The notes beneath the pieces were generated by a model, which saw nothing but the letters and a program-made list of their open reading frames with translations, was not told where the DNA came from and did no database searches. Position numbers and translations under genes: made by a program. From an uncultured Eubacteriales bacterium (lineage in GTDB: Bacteria > Bacillota > Clostridia > Monoglobales > Monoglobaceae), in NCBI GenBank assembly GCA_900550775.1, contig URTH01000027.1:1-15344 (forward strand): DNA of 15,344 nucleotides, given 5' to 3'. This document shows, one piece after another, positions 7,674-14,641 of the stretch (the first letter of the stretch is position 1; each line of letters starts with the position of its first letter).

Positions 7674-8978
7674 TTATTTTTCTTTGATTATCGCACCGAT
7701 CAGGCGGCCGTCCCGATAGTCCTCCGCCCTGACCAAAACCGTTTGGCCGGGCTTTTGCTCTCCCTGCACCGAAACGTCCATATAGTTCGCCGTCGTCCCG
7801 TGGCAAATGTCGCCCTGCATCTGCTCGGTCAGCACCGAAAGCGTTTTGCCGAGGTATGCACGGTAAAATGTCTCCTTCATGCGATCCGCCAGATTTCGCA
7901 TTGCAAGGGCGCGCTGCGTTTTGACCTCCTCCGCCACCTGATCGGGAAATGCGGCCGCCGCCGTCCCCTTACGGATAGAATACGGGAAAATATGCATCTT
8001 GGCAAACTGCATCTCCCTGCAAAAATCGTAGGATTTTTGAAACTCCTCCTCCGTCTCGCCGGCAAAGCCGACCATCAAGTCCGTTGTGATGGCGGCGTCG
8101 GCAAAATGCCCACGCAGGCGTTCTGCGGCGCGGCGATACGCTGCGGTATCGTAGTGCCGCCGCATCCGGCGCAGCGTCTCGTCGCAGCCACTCTGGAGCG
8201 ACATATGAAACTGCGGACAAAGCTTTGGCAGCTTTGCGGCGCGGCGGACAAAGTCCTCGGTTACGGTCACCGGCTCCAGCGAACCCAGGCGAATCCGGTT
8301 GATCCCGTCCGCCTCGTGCACTGCCTCGATCACATCGATCAGTCCGACGCCGTCCTTTTTGTCGCGGCCGTACGCGCCGATCTGAATCCCGGTCAGCACC
8401 ACCTCGCCGTAGCCGGTCTCGCCCAGCGCCTGCGCCTCCTGCCGGATCTTTTCCAGCGACCGCGAGCGCACCGGCCCTCTCGCGTAGGGAATGATGCAAT
8501 AGGCGCAAAAGTTATTGCATCCGTCCTCGATCTTTAAATTTGCGCGTACTCTGCTTTGACTGTGGGTAATTCCCAGTTCCTCATACGCGGTCTCCTTGCG
8601 GATATCATCGACATAATCGCCCTTCTCTCCCAAAATGGCGCGCTCTGTCAGTTCGACAATCCGGCTGCGCTGCCGGTTGCCGACCAAAAGATCCGCGCCG
8701 GTCTCGCGGCGCAGGGTCTCGGACTCGGTCTGTGCAAGGCAGCCGCAGACCGCGACAATCGCGTTCGGGTTTTCACGCCGGGCGCGGCGGATCTGCTGCC
8801 GGCTCTTCTGCGCGCCGGTGCCGGTCACGGTACAGGTGTTAATGACATAGATATCGGCGGCCTCTTTGCCGGAAACGACCGTATAGCCGGCCTGTGAAAA
8901 CAGGGCGGACATGGCCTCACTCTCGTATAAATTGGTTTTACAGCCCAAAGTTATCAGCTTTACAGTAATTTTTTTCAC
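7674..8978 (-). CDS. mtaB: tRNA (t6A37) methylthiotransferase MtaB
   Basis: Radical SAM enzyme that adds a methylthio group to N6-threonylcarbamoyladenosine at tRNA position 37, next to the anticodon, giving ms2t6A. Counting from the chosen GTG (434 residues), the N-terminal domain offers cluster ligands Cys13 (TLGCKTN), Cys49 (NTCTVT) and Cys80 (CGCLAQ). The radical SAM motif is Cys154, Cys158 and Cys161 in EDGCNNFCAYC, and a TRAM-like tail follows. The LGCKTN-YESEAM opening and overall pattern match MtaB (YqeV) better than MiaB or RimO. The frame is open nine codons further to a TTG at 9005, but that lies in a hairpin and has no ribosome binding site. The GTG form gives the usual MKK start but only a weak site (GAGG two bases away, or GGAAGG further up), so the start is uncertain. 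First gene of its operon. Confidence 0.92.
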   Translation of the reverse strand: MKKITVKLITLGCKTNLYESEAMSALFSQAGYTVVSGKEAADIYVINTCTVTGTGAQKSRQQIRRARRENPNAIVAVCGCLAQTESETLRRETGADLLVGNRQRSRIVELTERAILGEKGDYVDDIRKETAYEELGITHSQSRVRANLKIEDGCNNFCAYCIIPYARGPVRSRSLEKIRQEAQALGETGYGEVVLTGIQIGAYGRDKKDGVGLIDVIEAVHEADGINRIRLGSLEPVTVTEDFVRRAAKLPKLCPQFHMSLQSGCDETLRRMRRHYDTAAYRRAAERLRGHFADAAITTDLMVGFAGETEEEFQKSYDFCREMQFAKMHIFPYSIRKGTAAAAFPDQVAEEVKTQRALAMRNLADRMKETFYRAYLGKTLSVLTEQMQGDICHGTTANYMDVSVQGEQKPGQTVLVRAEDYRDGRLIGAIIKEK

Positions 8979-9000
8979 ATCCTCATTTTCGCATCCACCT

Positions 9001-9033
9001 TCCAAAAACTGCCGTTTTTACGGCGTTTTTGGA
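9001..9033. repeat. Hairpin in the mtaB leader
   Basis: TCCAAAAAC, a bulged T, GCCG, loop TTTTTA, CGGC, GTTTTTGGA on the plus strand: 13 pairs with one bulge. In the leftward mtaB leader the inner stem is followed by AG and TTTTT, like a small terminator, and it sits about 25 bases before the proposed GTG start. It could attenuate mtaB or hold its ribosome binding region; neither is shown. Confidence 0.6.
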
Positions 9034-9091
9034 GGGTAAAATCCGATATTATCCAATTTGCATAAATGCCATAAAATAAAATTATGGAATA

Positions 9092-9120
9092 ATTATATAA
9101 TTTCTCATTGACTAATGCAA
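9092..9120 (-). promoter_or_regulatory. Promoter of the mtaB-transporter-nadE operon
   Basis: TTGCAT (9115-9120) and perfect TATAAT (9092-9097) lie 17 bases apart on the minus strand, about 115 bases upstream of the mtaB start. It overlaps the oppositely directed promoter of the HPr-like gene. Confidence 0.8.
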
Positions 9121-9136
9121 GAAAAAATTATATAAT
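9108..9136 (+). promoter_or_regulatory. Promoter of the HPr-like gene
   Basis: TTGACT (9108-9113) and perfect TATAAT (9131-9136) lie 17 bases apart. The expected transcription start near 9143 leaves a leader of about 30 bases before the ATG at 9173 and makes the ATG at 9149 unlikely. Confidence 0.85.
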
Positions 9137-9172
9137 TTAGGTGTAGAAATGAAAAAAAATTTAGGAGGTTAT

Positions 9173-9409
9173 ATGAAAATGAAAGAATTCACTGTACTTT
9201 TGAGCTCAATCAATGACGTGAAGGCCTTTGTCAATGTGGTAACCAAGTACGATTTTGAAATCGATTTGACATCCGGAAGATACGTTGTTGACGCAAAATC
9301 CATTATGGGTATTTTCAGTCTGGATCTGACCAAGCCGATCAAGGTGGAAGCACACAGCGACGACTGCGATCAGCTGATGAAAGAACTGGATTCCTTTATC
9401 CAAAAATAA
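9173..9409 (+). CDS. HPr/Crh-like protein lacking the phosphorylatable histidine
   Basis: Small protein of the HPr fold. The 78 residues align without gaps to the middle of Bacillus HPr: TKYDFEIDL matches the helix-strand turn, and DAKSIMGIFSLDL matches KSIMGVMSLGI with the regulatory serine (HPr Ser46) at Ser43. The active-site HARPA segment is replaced by SINDV (12-16), so the histidine that carries phosphate in sugar uptake is absent and the protein cannot act as an ordinary phosphocarrier. By analogy with Bacillus Crh, it may act only through serine phosphorylation as a regulatory partner (inference). AGGAGG at 9163-9168 points to ATG 9173 or 9179; ATG 9149 lies upstream of that site. The gene has its own promoter and a terminator-like hairpin, and precedes tadA. 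Confidence 0.85.
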   Translation: MKMKEFTVLLSSINDVKAFVNVVTKYDFEIDLTSGRYVVDAKSIMGIFSLDLTKPIKVEAHSDDCDQLMKELDSFIQK

Positions 9410-9418
9410 AATGAAACC

Positions 9419-9449
9419 AAAATCCCTGTCTGCAAACGGACGGGATTTT
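9419..9449 (+). terminator. Terminator-like hairpin after the HPr-like gene
   Basis: AAAATCCC, a bulged T, GTCTG, loop CAAA, CGGAC, GGGATTTT. The stem is long (13 pairs with one bulge), but the T run is only four bases and lies in the stem. It may be leaky and allow readthrough into tadA. Confidence 0.6.
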
Positions 9450-9481
9450 GTCGCGTTCAAACCCAAAGCAGGAGGACGGTC

Positions 9482-9952
9482 ATGACAAATCCGTTTATGC
9501 GTGCCGCCCTGGACGAAGCACGGCGCGCCTACATAGCCGGAGAGATTCCGGTCGGCGCAGTGATTGTGAAAGATCAGAAAATCATTGCCCGCGCCCACAA
9601 TCTGCAGATGGCAAACCAAGATGCGCTCTGCCATGCGGAAGTCCTGGCGATTCAGTCGGCCGGCCGGATTCTTAAAAGCCGGCATCTGTCGGACTGTGAC
9701 CTGTATGTGACCTTAGAGCCGTGCGCCATGTGCTGCGGCGCGATTGCACAGGCAAGGCTGCGGCGCGTCTATTTCGGCGCTTATGATCCAAAAGGCGGCT
9801 TTGCCGTCTCCAATGCGGCGCTGTTGTCACACCCGGCACTGATGCACAAGGCGGAGTGCTACTGCGGCATTATGGAGGATGAATGTGCTGCGCTGCTGCG
9901 GAAGTTTTTTTCTGACCTGCGGCAGTCCGATCTACGAAAACAAAATCAGTAA
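9482..9952 (+). CDS. tadA: tRNA-specific adenosine deaminase TadA
   Basis: Deaminates adenosine 34 of tRNA-Arg(ACG) to inosine, which lets one tRNA read CGU, CGC and CGA; an essential enzyme in most bacteria. The 156 residues hold the zinc deaminase site: His51 and Glu53 in CHAEVLA, then Cys81 and Cys84 in LEPCAMC. VGAVIVKD and the YDPKGGF block are typical of TadA, as opposed to cytidine or guanine deaminases. AGGAGG lies 6 bases before the ATG. It is 72 bases after the HPr-like gene and 44 before ppdK. No promoter of its own is evident, so it is probably reached by readthrough from upstream. Confidence 0.95.
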   Translation: MTNPFMRAALDEARRAYIAGEIPVGAVIVKDQKIIARAHNLQMANQDALCHAEVLAIQSAGRILKSRHLSDCDLYVTLEPCAMCCGAIAQARLRRVYFGAYDPKGGFAVSNAALLSHPALMHKAECYCGIMEDECAALLRKFFSDLRQSDLRKQNQ

Positions 9953-9996
9953 AACCAACGTAAAAAATTAACTTTATATACATGGAGGTAACACGA

Positions 9997-12621
9997 ATGG
10001 CAAAAAAGTATGTATACCTTTTTAGCGAAGGTGACGCAACAATGAGAGAGCTTCTCGGCGGTAAAGGTGCCAACCTTGCCGAGATGACCAAGATGGGTCT
10101 TCCTGTTCCGCAGGGATTCACCGTTTCGACCGAGGCCTGCACTCAGTACTATGAGGACGGCAGAAAGATCAACGATGACATCCAGGGGCAGATTAACGAA
10201 TATATTGTAAAAATGGAAGAGATTACCGGCAAGAAATTCGGGGATACCGAAAATCCTCTTCTGGTGTCTGTACGTTCTGGTGCGAGAGCATCCATGCCGG
10301 GTATGATGGACACCATCTTAAACCTCGGTTTAAATGAGGACGTTGTCAACGCAATCGCAAAGAAATCCGGTAATGACCGCTGGGCTTGGGACTGCTACCG
10401 CAGATTTATCCAGATGTATTCCGACGTTGTTATGGAAGTCGGCAAGAAATACTTTGAACAGCTCATCGACGAAATGAAGGCAAAGAGAGGCGTTACGCAG
10501 GACGTTGAACTGACCGCGGACGACTTGAAAGAGCTTGCCGGACAGTTTAAGGCAGAATACAAAGAAAAGATCGGCGAGGACTTCCCGACCGACCCGAAGG
10601 AACAGCTGATGGGTGCCATCAAGGCCGTATTCCGTTCCTGGGACAACCCCAGAGCAAACGTATACCGCCGCGACAACGATATCCCGTATTCCTGGGGTAC
10701 TGCCGTTAACGTACAGATGATGGCATTCGGTAACATGGGCGACGACTGCGGTACCGGTGTAGCATTCACCAGAGATCCTGCAACCGGCGAAAAGAAACTG
10801 ATGGGCGAATTTTTGACCAACGCACAGGGCGAGGATGTTGTTGCCGGCGTACGTACGCCGATGCCGATCGCACAGATGGCAGAGAAGTTCCCGGCTGCAT
10901 TTAAGCAGTTTGAACAGGTTTGCAAAACGCTGGAAGATCATTACAGAGACATGCAGGACATGGAGTTTACCGTTGAGAACGAGAAGCTTTACATGCTGCA
11001 GACCAGAAACGGTAAGAGAACCGCACAGGCTGCTTTAAAGATTGCCTGCGACCTGGTTGACGAGGGCATGATCGATGAGAAAAAGGCAGTTGCCATGATC
11101 GATCCGAGAAACCTTGACACGCTGCTGCATCCGCAGTTTGACGCAAAGGCATTAAAGGCTGCAACGCCGATTGCTAAGGCACTGGGCGCATCTCCGGGCG
11201 CTGCTTGCGGTCAGATCGTATTCACCGCTGAGGACGCAAAGGCTTGGAACGAGGCCGGCAAGAAGGTTGTTCTGGTTCGTCTGGAGACCTCGCCGGAGGA
11301 TATCGAGGGCATGAAGGCTTCGCAGGGTATTCTGACCGTTCGCGGCGGTATGACTTCACACGCTGCCGTTGTTGCACGCGGTATGGGTACCTGCTGTGTA
11401 TCCGGCTGCGGCGACATCGCAATGGATGAAGAAAACAAGAAGTTTACCCTGGCAGGCAAGACCTATGTAGAGGGTGACGAAATTTCTCTTGACGGTTCCA
11501 CCGGTAACATCTATGACGGCATTATCCCGACCGTAGACGCACAGATCGGCGGCGACTTCGGCAGAATCATGGGCTGGGCCGACAAGTACAGAAAGCTGAA
11601 AGTAAGAACCAACGCAGATACTCCGGCTGATGCTAAGAAGGCCAGAGAGCTCGGCGCTGAGGGTATCGGTCTTTGCCGGACAGAGCACATGTTCTTTGAA
11701 GGCAACCGTATCGACGCATTCCGCGAAATGATCTGCTCGGATACCGTAGAAGAGAGAGAAGCGGCTCTGGATAAGATTCTGCCGATGCAGCAGGGCGACT
11801 TTGAAAAGCTTTACGAAGCACTGGAAGGCAACCCTGTTACCATCCGTTTCTTAGATCCGCCTCTGCACGAATTTGTACCGACCGATGAGGCTGACATCGA
11901 AGCGCTGGCTGCAACCAAGGGCAAGACCGTGGAAGAGATCAAGAATATGATCGATTCGCTGCACGAGTTCAACCCGATGATGGGTCACCGCGGCTGCCGT
12001 CTGGCTGTCACCTACCCGGAAATCGCAAAGATGCAGACCAAGGCTGTCATCCGCGCCGCAATCAACGTGAAGAAGGCACATCCGGACTGGAACGTAGAGC
12101 CGGAGATCATGATTCCTTTGATCGGCGACGAGAAAGAGCTGCGGTACGTGAAGAAGTTTGTGGTAGAGACCGCAGACGAGGAGATCAAGGCTGCCGGCAT
12201 CGACCTGAAGTATGAGGTAGGTACCATGATCGAGATTCCGCGTGCTGCCCTGACCGCAGACGCTATCGCAAAGGATGCTGAGTTCTTCTGCTTCGGTACC
12301 AACGACCTGACCCAGATGACCTTCGGCTTCTCCCGTGATGATGCAGGCAAGTTCTTAGGTGCATACTATGATGCAAAAATCTTTGAGAACGATCCGTTTG
12401 CAAAGCTTGACCAGATCGGTGTCGGCAAGCTGATGGAAACTGCAATCAAGCTCGGTAAGAGCGTTCGCCCCGACATTCACTGCGGCATCTGCGGTGAGCA
12501 CGGCGGTGACCCGACCAGTGTGGAATTCTGCCACAAGATCGGTCTTGACTACGTTTCCTGCTCGCCGTATCGTGTTCCGATTGCGAGACTTGCGGCAGCG
12601 CAGGCAGCAATCGCTGACTAA
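9997..12621 (+). CDS. ppdK: Pyruvate, phosphate dikinase
   Basis: Reversibly converts pyruvate, ATP and phosphate to phosphoenolpyruvate, AMP and pyrophosphate; in anaerobes it often runs in the glycolytic direction using pyrophosphate. The 874-residue protein has the N-terminal ATP-grasp domain (LLGGKGANLAEM, then SVRSGARASMPGMMDT), the swivelling phosphohistidine domain with GGMTSHAAVVARGMG (catalytic His455, the same number as in Clostridium symbiosum PPDK) and the PEP/pyruvate barrel ending in CGICGEHGGDP (catalytic Cys832). An in-frame ATG five codons upstream is rejected because GGAGG, eight bases before the chosen start, lies inside that extension. AGA arginines and A/T-ending codons, unlike tadA and other neighbours, suggest strong expression. 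No clear promoter is visible in the short gap after tadA; a strong terminator follows. No PPDK regulatory protein gene is in the window. Confidence 0.97.
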   Translation: MAKKYVYLFSEGDATMRELLGGKGANLAEMTKMGLPVPQGFTVSTEACTQYYEDGRKINDDIQGQINEYIVKMEEITGKKFGDTENPLLVSVRSGARASMPGMMDTILNLGLNEDVVNAIAKKSGNDRWAWDCYRRFIQMYSDVVMEVGKKYFEQLIDEMKAKRGVTQDVELTADDLKELAGQFKAEYKEKIGEDFPTDPKEQLMGAIKAVFRSWDNPRANVYRRDNDIPYSWGTAVNVQMMAFGNMGDDCGTGVAFTRDPATGEKKLMGEFLTNAQGEDVVAGVRTPMPIAQMAEKFPAAFKQFEQVCKTLEDHYRDMQDMEFTVENEKLYMLQTRNGKRTAQAALKIACDLVDEGMIDEKKAVAMIDPRNLDTLLHPQFDAKALKAATPIAKALGASPGAACGQIVFTAEDAKAWNEAGKKVVLVRLETSPEDIEGMKASQGILTVRGGMTSHAAVVARGMGTCCVSGCGDIAMDEENKKFTLAGKTYVEGDEISLDGSTGNIYDGIIPTVDAQIGGDFGRIMGWADKYRKLKVRTNADTPADAKKARELGAEGIGLCRTEHMFFEGNRIDAFREMICSDTVEEREAALDKILPMQQGDFEKLYEALEGNPVTIRFLDPPLHEFVPTDEADIEALAATKGKTVEEIKNMIDSLHEFNPMMGHRGCRLAVTYPEIAKMQTKAVIRAAINVKKAHPDWNVEPEIMIPLIGDEKELRYVKKFVVETADEEIKAAGIDLKYEVGTMIEIPRAALTADAIAKDAEFFCFGTNDLTQMTFGFSRDDAGKFLGAYYDAKIFENDPFAKLDQIGVGKLMETAIKLGKSVRPDIHCGICGEHGGDPTSVEFCHKIGLDYVSCSPYRVPIARLAAAQAAIAD

Positions 12622-12633
12622 TCATCAACAACC

Positions 12634-12665
12634 AAAACGGGCGGTCGTGATTCCGCCCGTTTTTT
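12634..12665 (+). terminator. Intrinsic terminator after ppdK
   Basis: AAAACGGGCGG, an 8-base loop, CCGCCCG and a run of six T: a classic intrinsic terminator 12 bases after the ppdK stop. The T run ends just before the nitroreductase ribosome binding site, so that gene depends on readthrough or on an unseen promoter. Confidence 0.9.
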
Positions 12666-12687
12666 GCGAAAAAAAGGAGGTTGTCCT

Positions 12688-13269
12688 ATGGATCTTTTAA
12701 CAGCCCTGAAAGAGAGGCGCAGCATCCGAAAATTTCAGCAAAAGCCCGTCCCGCGTGAGGTTTTGACTGCGCTTGTGGACTGTGCACGGCTGGCCCCGTA
12801 CCCGGCGAATGTTCAGCCGCTGAAATTTGCCGTTGTGCATGAGCCGGAGATGTTATACAACGTCTTTACCTGCACCAAATGGGCCGGCTATTTAAAAGAC
12901 GGCGCGCCGACGCCCGATGAACGCCCGACGGCATACATTGCCGTCTTAGGCGATCGCAGCATCAAAAACAGTGACAACTTTGGCGTAGAAACCGGCGCCG
13001 CCGGTATGGCGATTACCCTTGCCGCGCTGGACTACGGCCTTGGCTCCTGCTGGCTGGGCGCCTTAAACCGCGATCGGCTTGCTGAACTGTTTCAGCTTCC
13101 GGATACGCTGGTTGTGCTTGATATGATTGCGCTCGGTTACCCGGCACAAAAAAGCACGGCTGTTCCTATGGAACAGGGAAACGTTCGTTATTATCTGGAC
13201 GAAAACAATGACATAAAGGTGCCGAAACGCGCCTTGGGCGATGTATTATACAACGTAAAACAGTCATAA
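12688..13269 (+). CDS. Nitroreductase family protein
   Basis: FMN-dependent NAD(P)H oxidoreductase of the nitroreductase superfamily; physiological substrate unknown. The 193-residue length is typical. The N-terminal ERRSIRKF (9-16) is the usual FMN phosphate-binding segment, and NFGVETGAAGMAITLAA (97-113) with GLGSCWLGAL (117-126) is the second conserved block that packs against the flavin. IALGYPA (147-153) is also characteristic. The ATG is set by AAGGAGG with 7-base spacing; the frame is open eight codons upstream to a TTG in the ppdK terminator, which is not credible. It follows ppdK by 66 bases with the terminator between them, and converges on spmB. No cofactor other than FMN is indicated (no ferredoxin cysteines). 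Confidence 0.88.
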   Translation: MDLLTALKERRSIRKFQQKPVPREVLTALVDCARLAPYPANVQPLKFAVVHEPEMLYNVFTCTKWAGYLKDGAPTPDERPTAYIAVLGDRSIKNSDNFGVETGAAGMAITLAALDYGLGSCWLGALNRDRLAELFQLPDTLVVLDMIALGYPAQKSTAVPMEQGNVRYYLDENNDIKVPKRALGDVLYNVKQS

Positions 13270-13270
13270 C

Positions 13271-13319
13271 AAAGAGATGTAAAGGATGCCATCATGATGC
13301 GCATTTTTTACATCTCTTT
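13271..13319. terminator. Shared hairpin terminator between the nitroreductase gene and spmB
   Basis: AAAGAGATGTAAA pairs with TTTACATCTCTTT (13 pairs) around a 23-base interior that itself has ATGC/GCAT complementarity. The flanking A and T runs suit both convergent transcripts. Confidence 0.75.
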
Positions 13320-13330
13320 TCATTTTTTAT

Positions 13331-13849
13331 CTAACAGAGCATGATCCGCGTCACCAGCACCGCCATCGTCATGCCGGTAAAATCCGCCAGCAAAGCGGCG
13401 GCGATGGTATGCCTTGTATTTTTGATGCCCACGGCGCCGAAGTAGACGGCAACGGTATAAAATGTTGTCTCGGTAGAGCCCATCATCACGGATGCAATTT
13501 TACCGGCCGCGGAGTCCGGCCCCAGATTTTGAAAAATGTCGGTCACAATGGCGGTTGACGCACTGCCGGAGATCGGGCGCAGCAACGCCAGCGGCAACAC
13601 ATCGGCCGGAAGTCCGATTGCATGCAGCACCGGCGCTAAGGCGCGTTCGATCAGTTCCAGCGTGCCGCTTGCGCGTATCATCTGAATGGCAACCATCAGT
13701 CCGATCAGCGGCGCGACAATGCCCACCATGCTTTGCAGACCGTCCTTGGCTCCCTCCACAAAACAGTCATAAACGCCCACACGGCGCACTGCGCCGATGC
13801 CGACAAAGGCCGCAATCAGTACGGGCACCGCAAACATGGAGATCAGCAT
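13331..13849 (-). CDS. spmB: Spore maturation protein B
   Basis: Membrane protein needed, together with SpmA, for proper dehydration of the spore core in Bacillus; it belongs to the nucleoside-recognition (Gate) domain family. The 172 residues are mostly hydrophobic, with segments near 4-20, 40-58, 82-92 and 130-170, and conserved stretches ALLRPISGSAS (88-98) and MGSTETTFYTVAVYFG (123-138) that are diagnostic of SpmB. Its ATG overlaps the spmA stop by one base (TGATG), which implies translational coupling; the ribosome binding site GGAGG lies 11 bases upstream inside spmA. A longer open frame running back through spmA is a shadow of that gene. It ends near the hairpin shared with the nitroreductase gene. 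Confidence 0.95.
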   Translation of the reverse strand: MLISMFAVPVLIAAFVGIGAVRRVGVYDCFVEGAKDGLQSMVGIVAPLIGLMVAIQMIRASGTLELIERALAPVLHAIGLPADVLPLALLRPISGSASTAIVTDIFQNLGPDSAAGKIASVMMGSTETTFYTVAVYFGAVGIKNTRHTIAAALLADFTGMTMAVLVTRIMLC

Positions 13850-14430
13850 CACAGGCGGCGCCTCCTCTCCATCAGCTTTGCCGCCGTCAGCCCGACGGTC
13901 AGCGCACACAGACTGACAATCCAGATCGGCACGATCACCTCGCCGGGTGCCGCACTGCCGTAGGTCTGGCGCAGGGAGATCAGCGTCGTCGGTATAAGCT
14001 GAATCGATGCGGTGTTCAGCACCACAAACAGACACATTTCATCCGACGCCGTGCTGCGGCAGCGGTTTTCCCGGTGCAAATCCTGCATGGCCTTGATACC
14101 GAGCGGCGTCGCCGCATTGCCCATGCCAAACAGATTGGCCGCCACATTCATCATCATGCTGCCCTCTGCCGGCGAATCCTTTTTGAGCCGCGGAAACAGC
14201 CGCCCAAACAGCGGATGCAGCAATTTCACCATCGCTTTTACCATTCCGGCGCGTTCGCCGATTTTGGCAAGTCCCGTCCAAAGACACATAATCCCAAGCA
14301 GGGCAAAACAGGTCTCCACCGCGCTTGCCGCACCGGAAACCGCGGCCGCCGCCGTTTCCTCCACATGCCCCGTAAATACCGCTATGACAAGGGAAATCAA
14401 AATCATTCCGCCCCAAATAATATTCAGCAT
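13849..14430 (-). CDS. spmA: Spore maturation protein A
   Basis: Partner of SpmB, a membrane protein of the nucleoside-recognition (Gate) domain family involved in spore core dehydration and heat resistance. The 193 residues have hydrophobic segments near 3-20, 40-56, 133-152 and 165-186, and the family signature NLFGMGNAATPLGIKAM (99-115). The start is the ATG at 14430, preceded by AGGAGG with 7-base spacing; an in-frame ATG seven codons upstream is rejected because this site lies within it. First of a two-gene operon that overlaps spmB by one base. I see no dacB upstream, unlike in Bacillus, and no clear sporulation sigma-factor promoter; the gene diverges from glyS. Its presence is the best sign that this organism makes, or descends from makers of, endospores. 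Confidence 0.95.
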   Translation of the reverse strand: MLNIIWGGMILISLVIAVFTGHVEETAAAAVSGAASAVETCFALLGIMCLWTGLAKIGERAGMVKAMVKLLHPLFGRLFPRLKKDSPAEGSMMMNVAANLFGMGNAATPLGIKAMQDLHRENRCRSTASDEMCLFVVLNTASIQLIPTTLISLRQTYGSAAPGEVIVPIWIVSLCALTVGLTAAKLMERRRRL

Positions 14431-14516
14431 GTCTCTTCCTCCTTTGTTCATTTTTATGCAAAGCGGCGGACAAATAGCCCAAAGGAACGGTTTTTTACGC
14501 AGTTTGGGAATAATAC

Positions 14517-14545
14517 TTGAAATTTTTTTATCTTTATATTATAAT
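14517..14545 (+). promoter_or_regulatory. Promoter of glyS
   Basis: TTGAAA (14517-14522) and perfect TATAAT (14540-14545) lie 17 bases apart, giving a predicted leader of about 90 bases before the glyS start. Confidence 0.85.
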
Positions 14546-14565
14546 AAAGAATCATAGTCTTTTTG

Positions 14566-14621
14566 CGGCACATGCCGATGGGGACTAACATTTTAAACAA
14601 GATGCAGCAAGCCGGCTGCAT
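14566..14621 (+). promoter_or_regulatory. Two hairpins in the short glyS leader
   Basis: CGGC-ACAT-GCCG (14566-14577) and ATGCAGC-AAGCCG-GCTGCAT (14602-14621), the second followed by TTTT and then the ribosome binding site. The second could act as a weak attenuator or stability element. The leader is too short for a T-box and lacks its conserved motif. Confidence 0.45.
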
Positions 14622-14641
14622 TTTGAGGAAAGGTGAATACA

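Noticed and set aside
7650..8537. 295-codon plus-strand frame opposite mtaB
   Set aside because: mtaB is unmistakable with its cysteine motifs; the antisense frame has no ribosome binding site and low-quality His/Arg/Leu-rich content, a GC-skew shadow.
9960..9981. TATATA-type -10 box for ppdK
   Set aside because: It would start transcription inside the ppdK ribosome binding site, and no -35 box lies at a suitable distance.
13850..14035. Longer spmB form or a spmA-spmB fusion
   Set aside because: The extension is spmA read in another frame; SpmB homologues start at the ATG that overlaps the spmA stop.
13492..14520. 342-codon plus-strand frame opposite spmA and spmB
   Set aside because: Shadow of two well-supported genes; Arg/Gln/His/Pro-rich with no motif.
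14552..14641. T-box riboswitch upstream of glyS
   Set aside because: The leader is about 90 bases and no T-box motif or specifier stem is visible.
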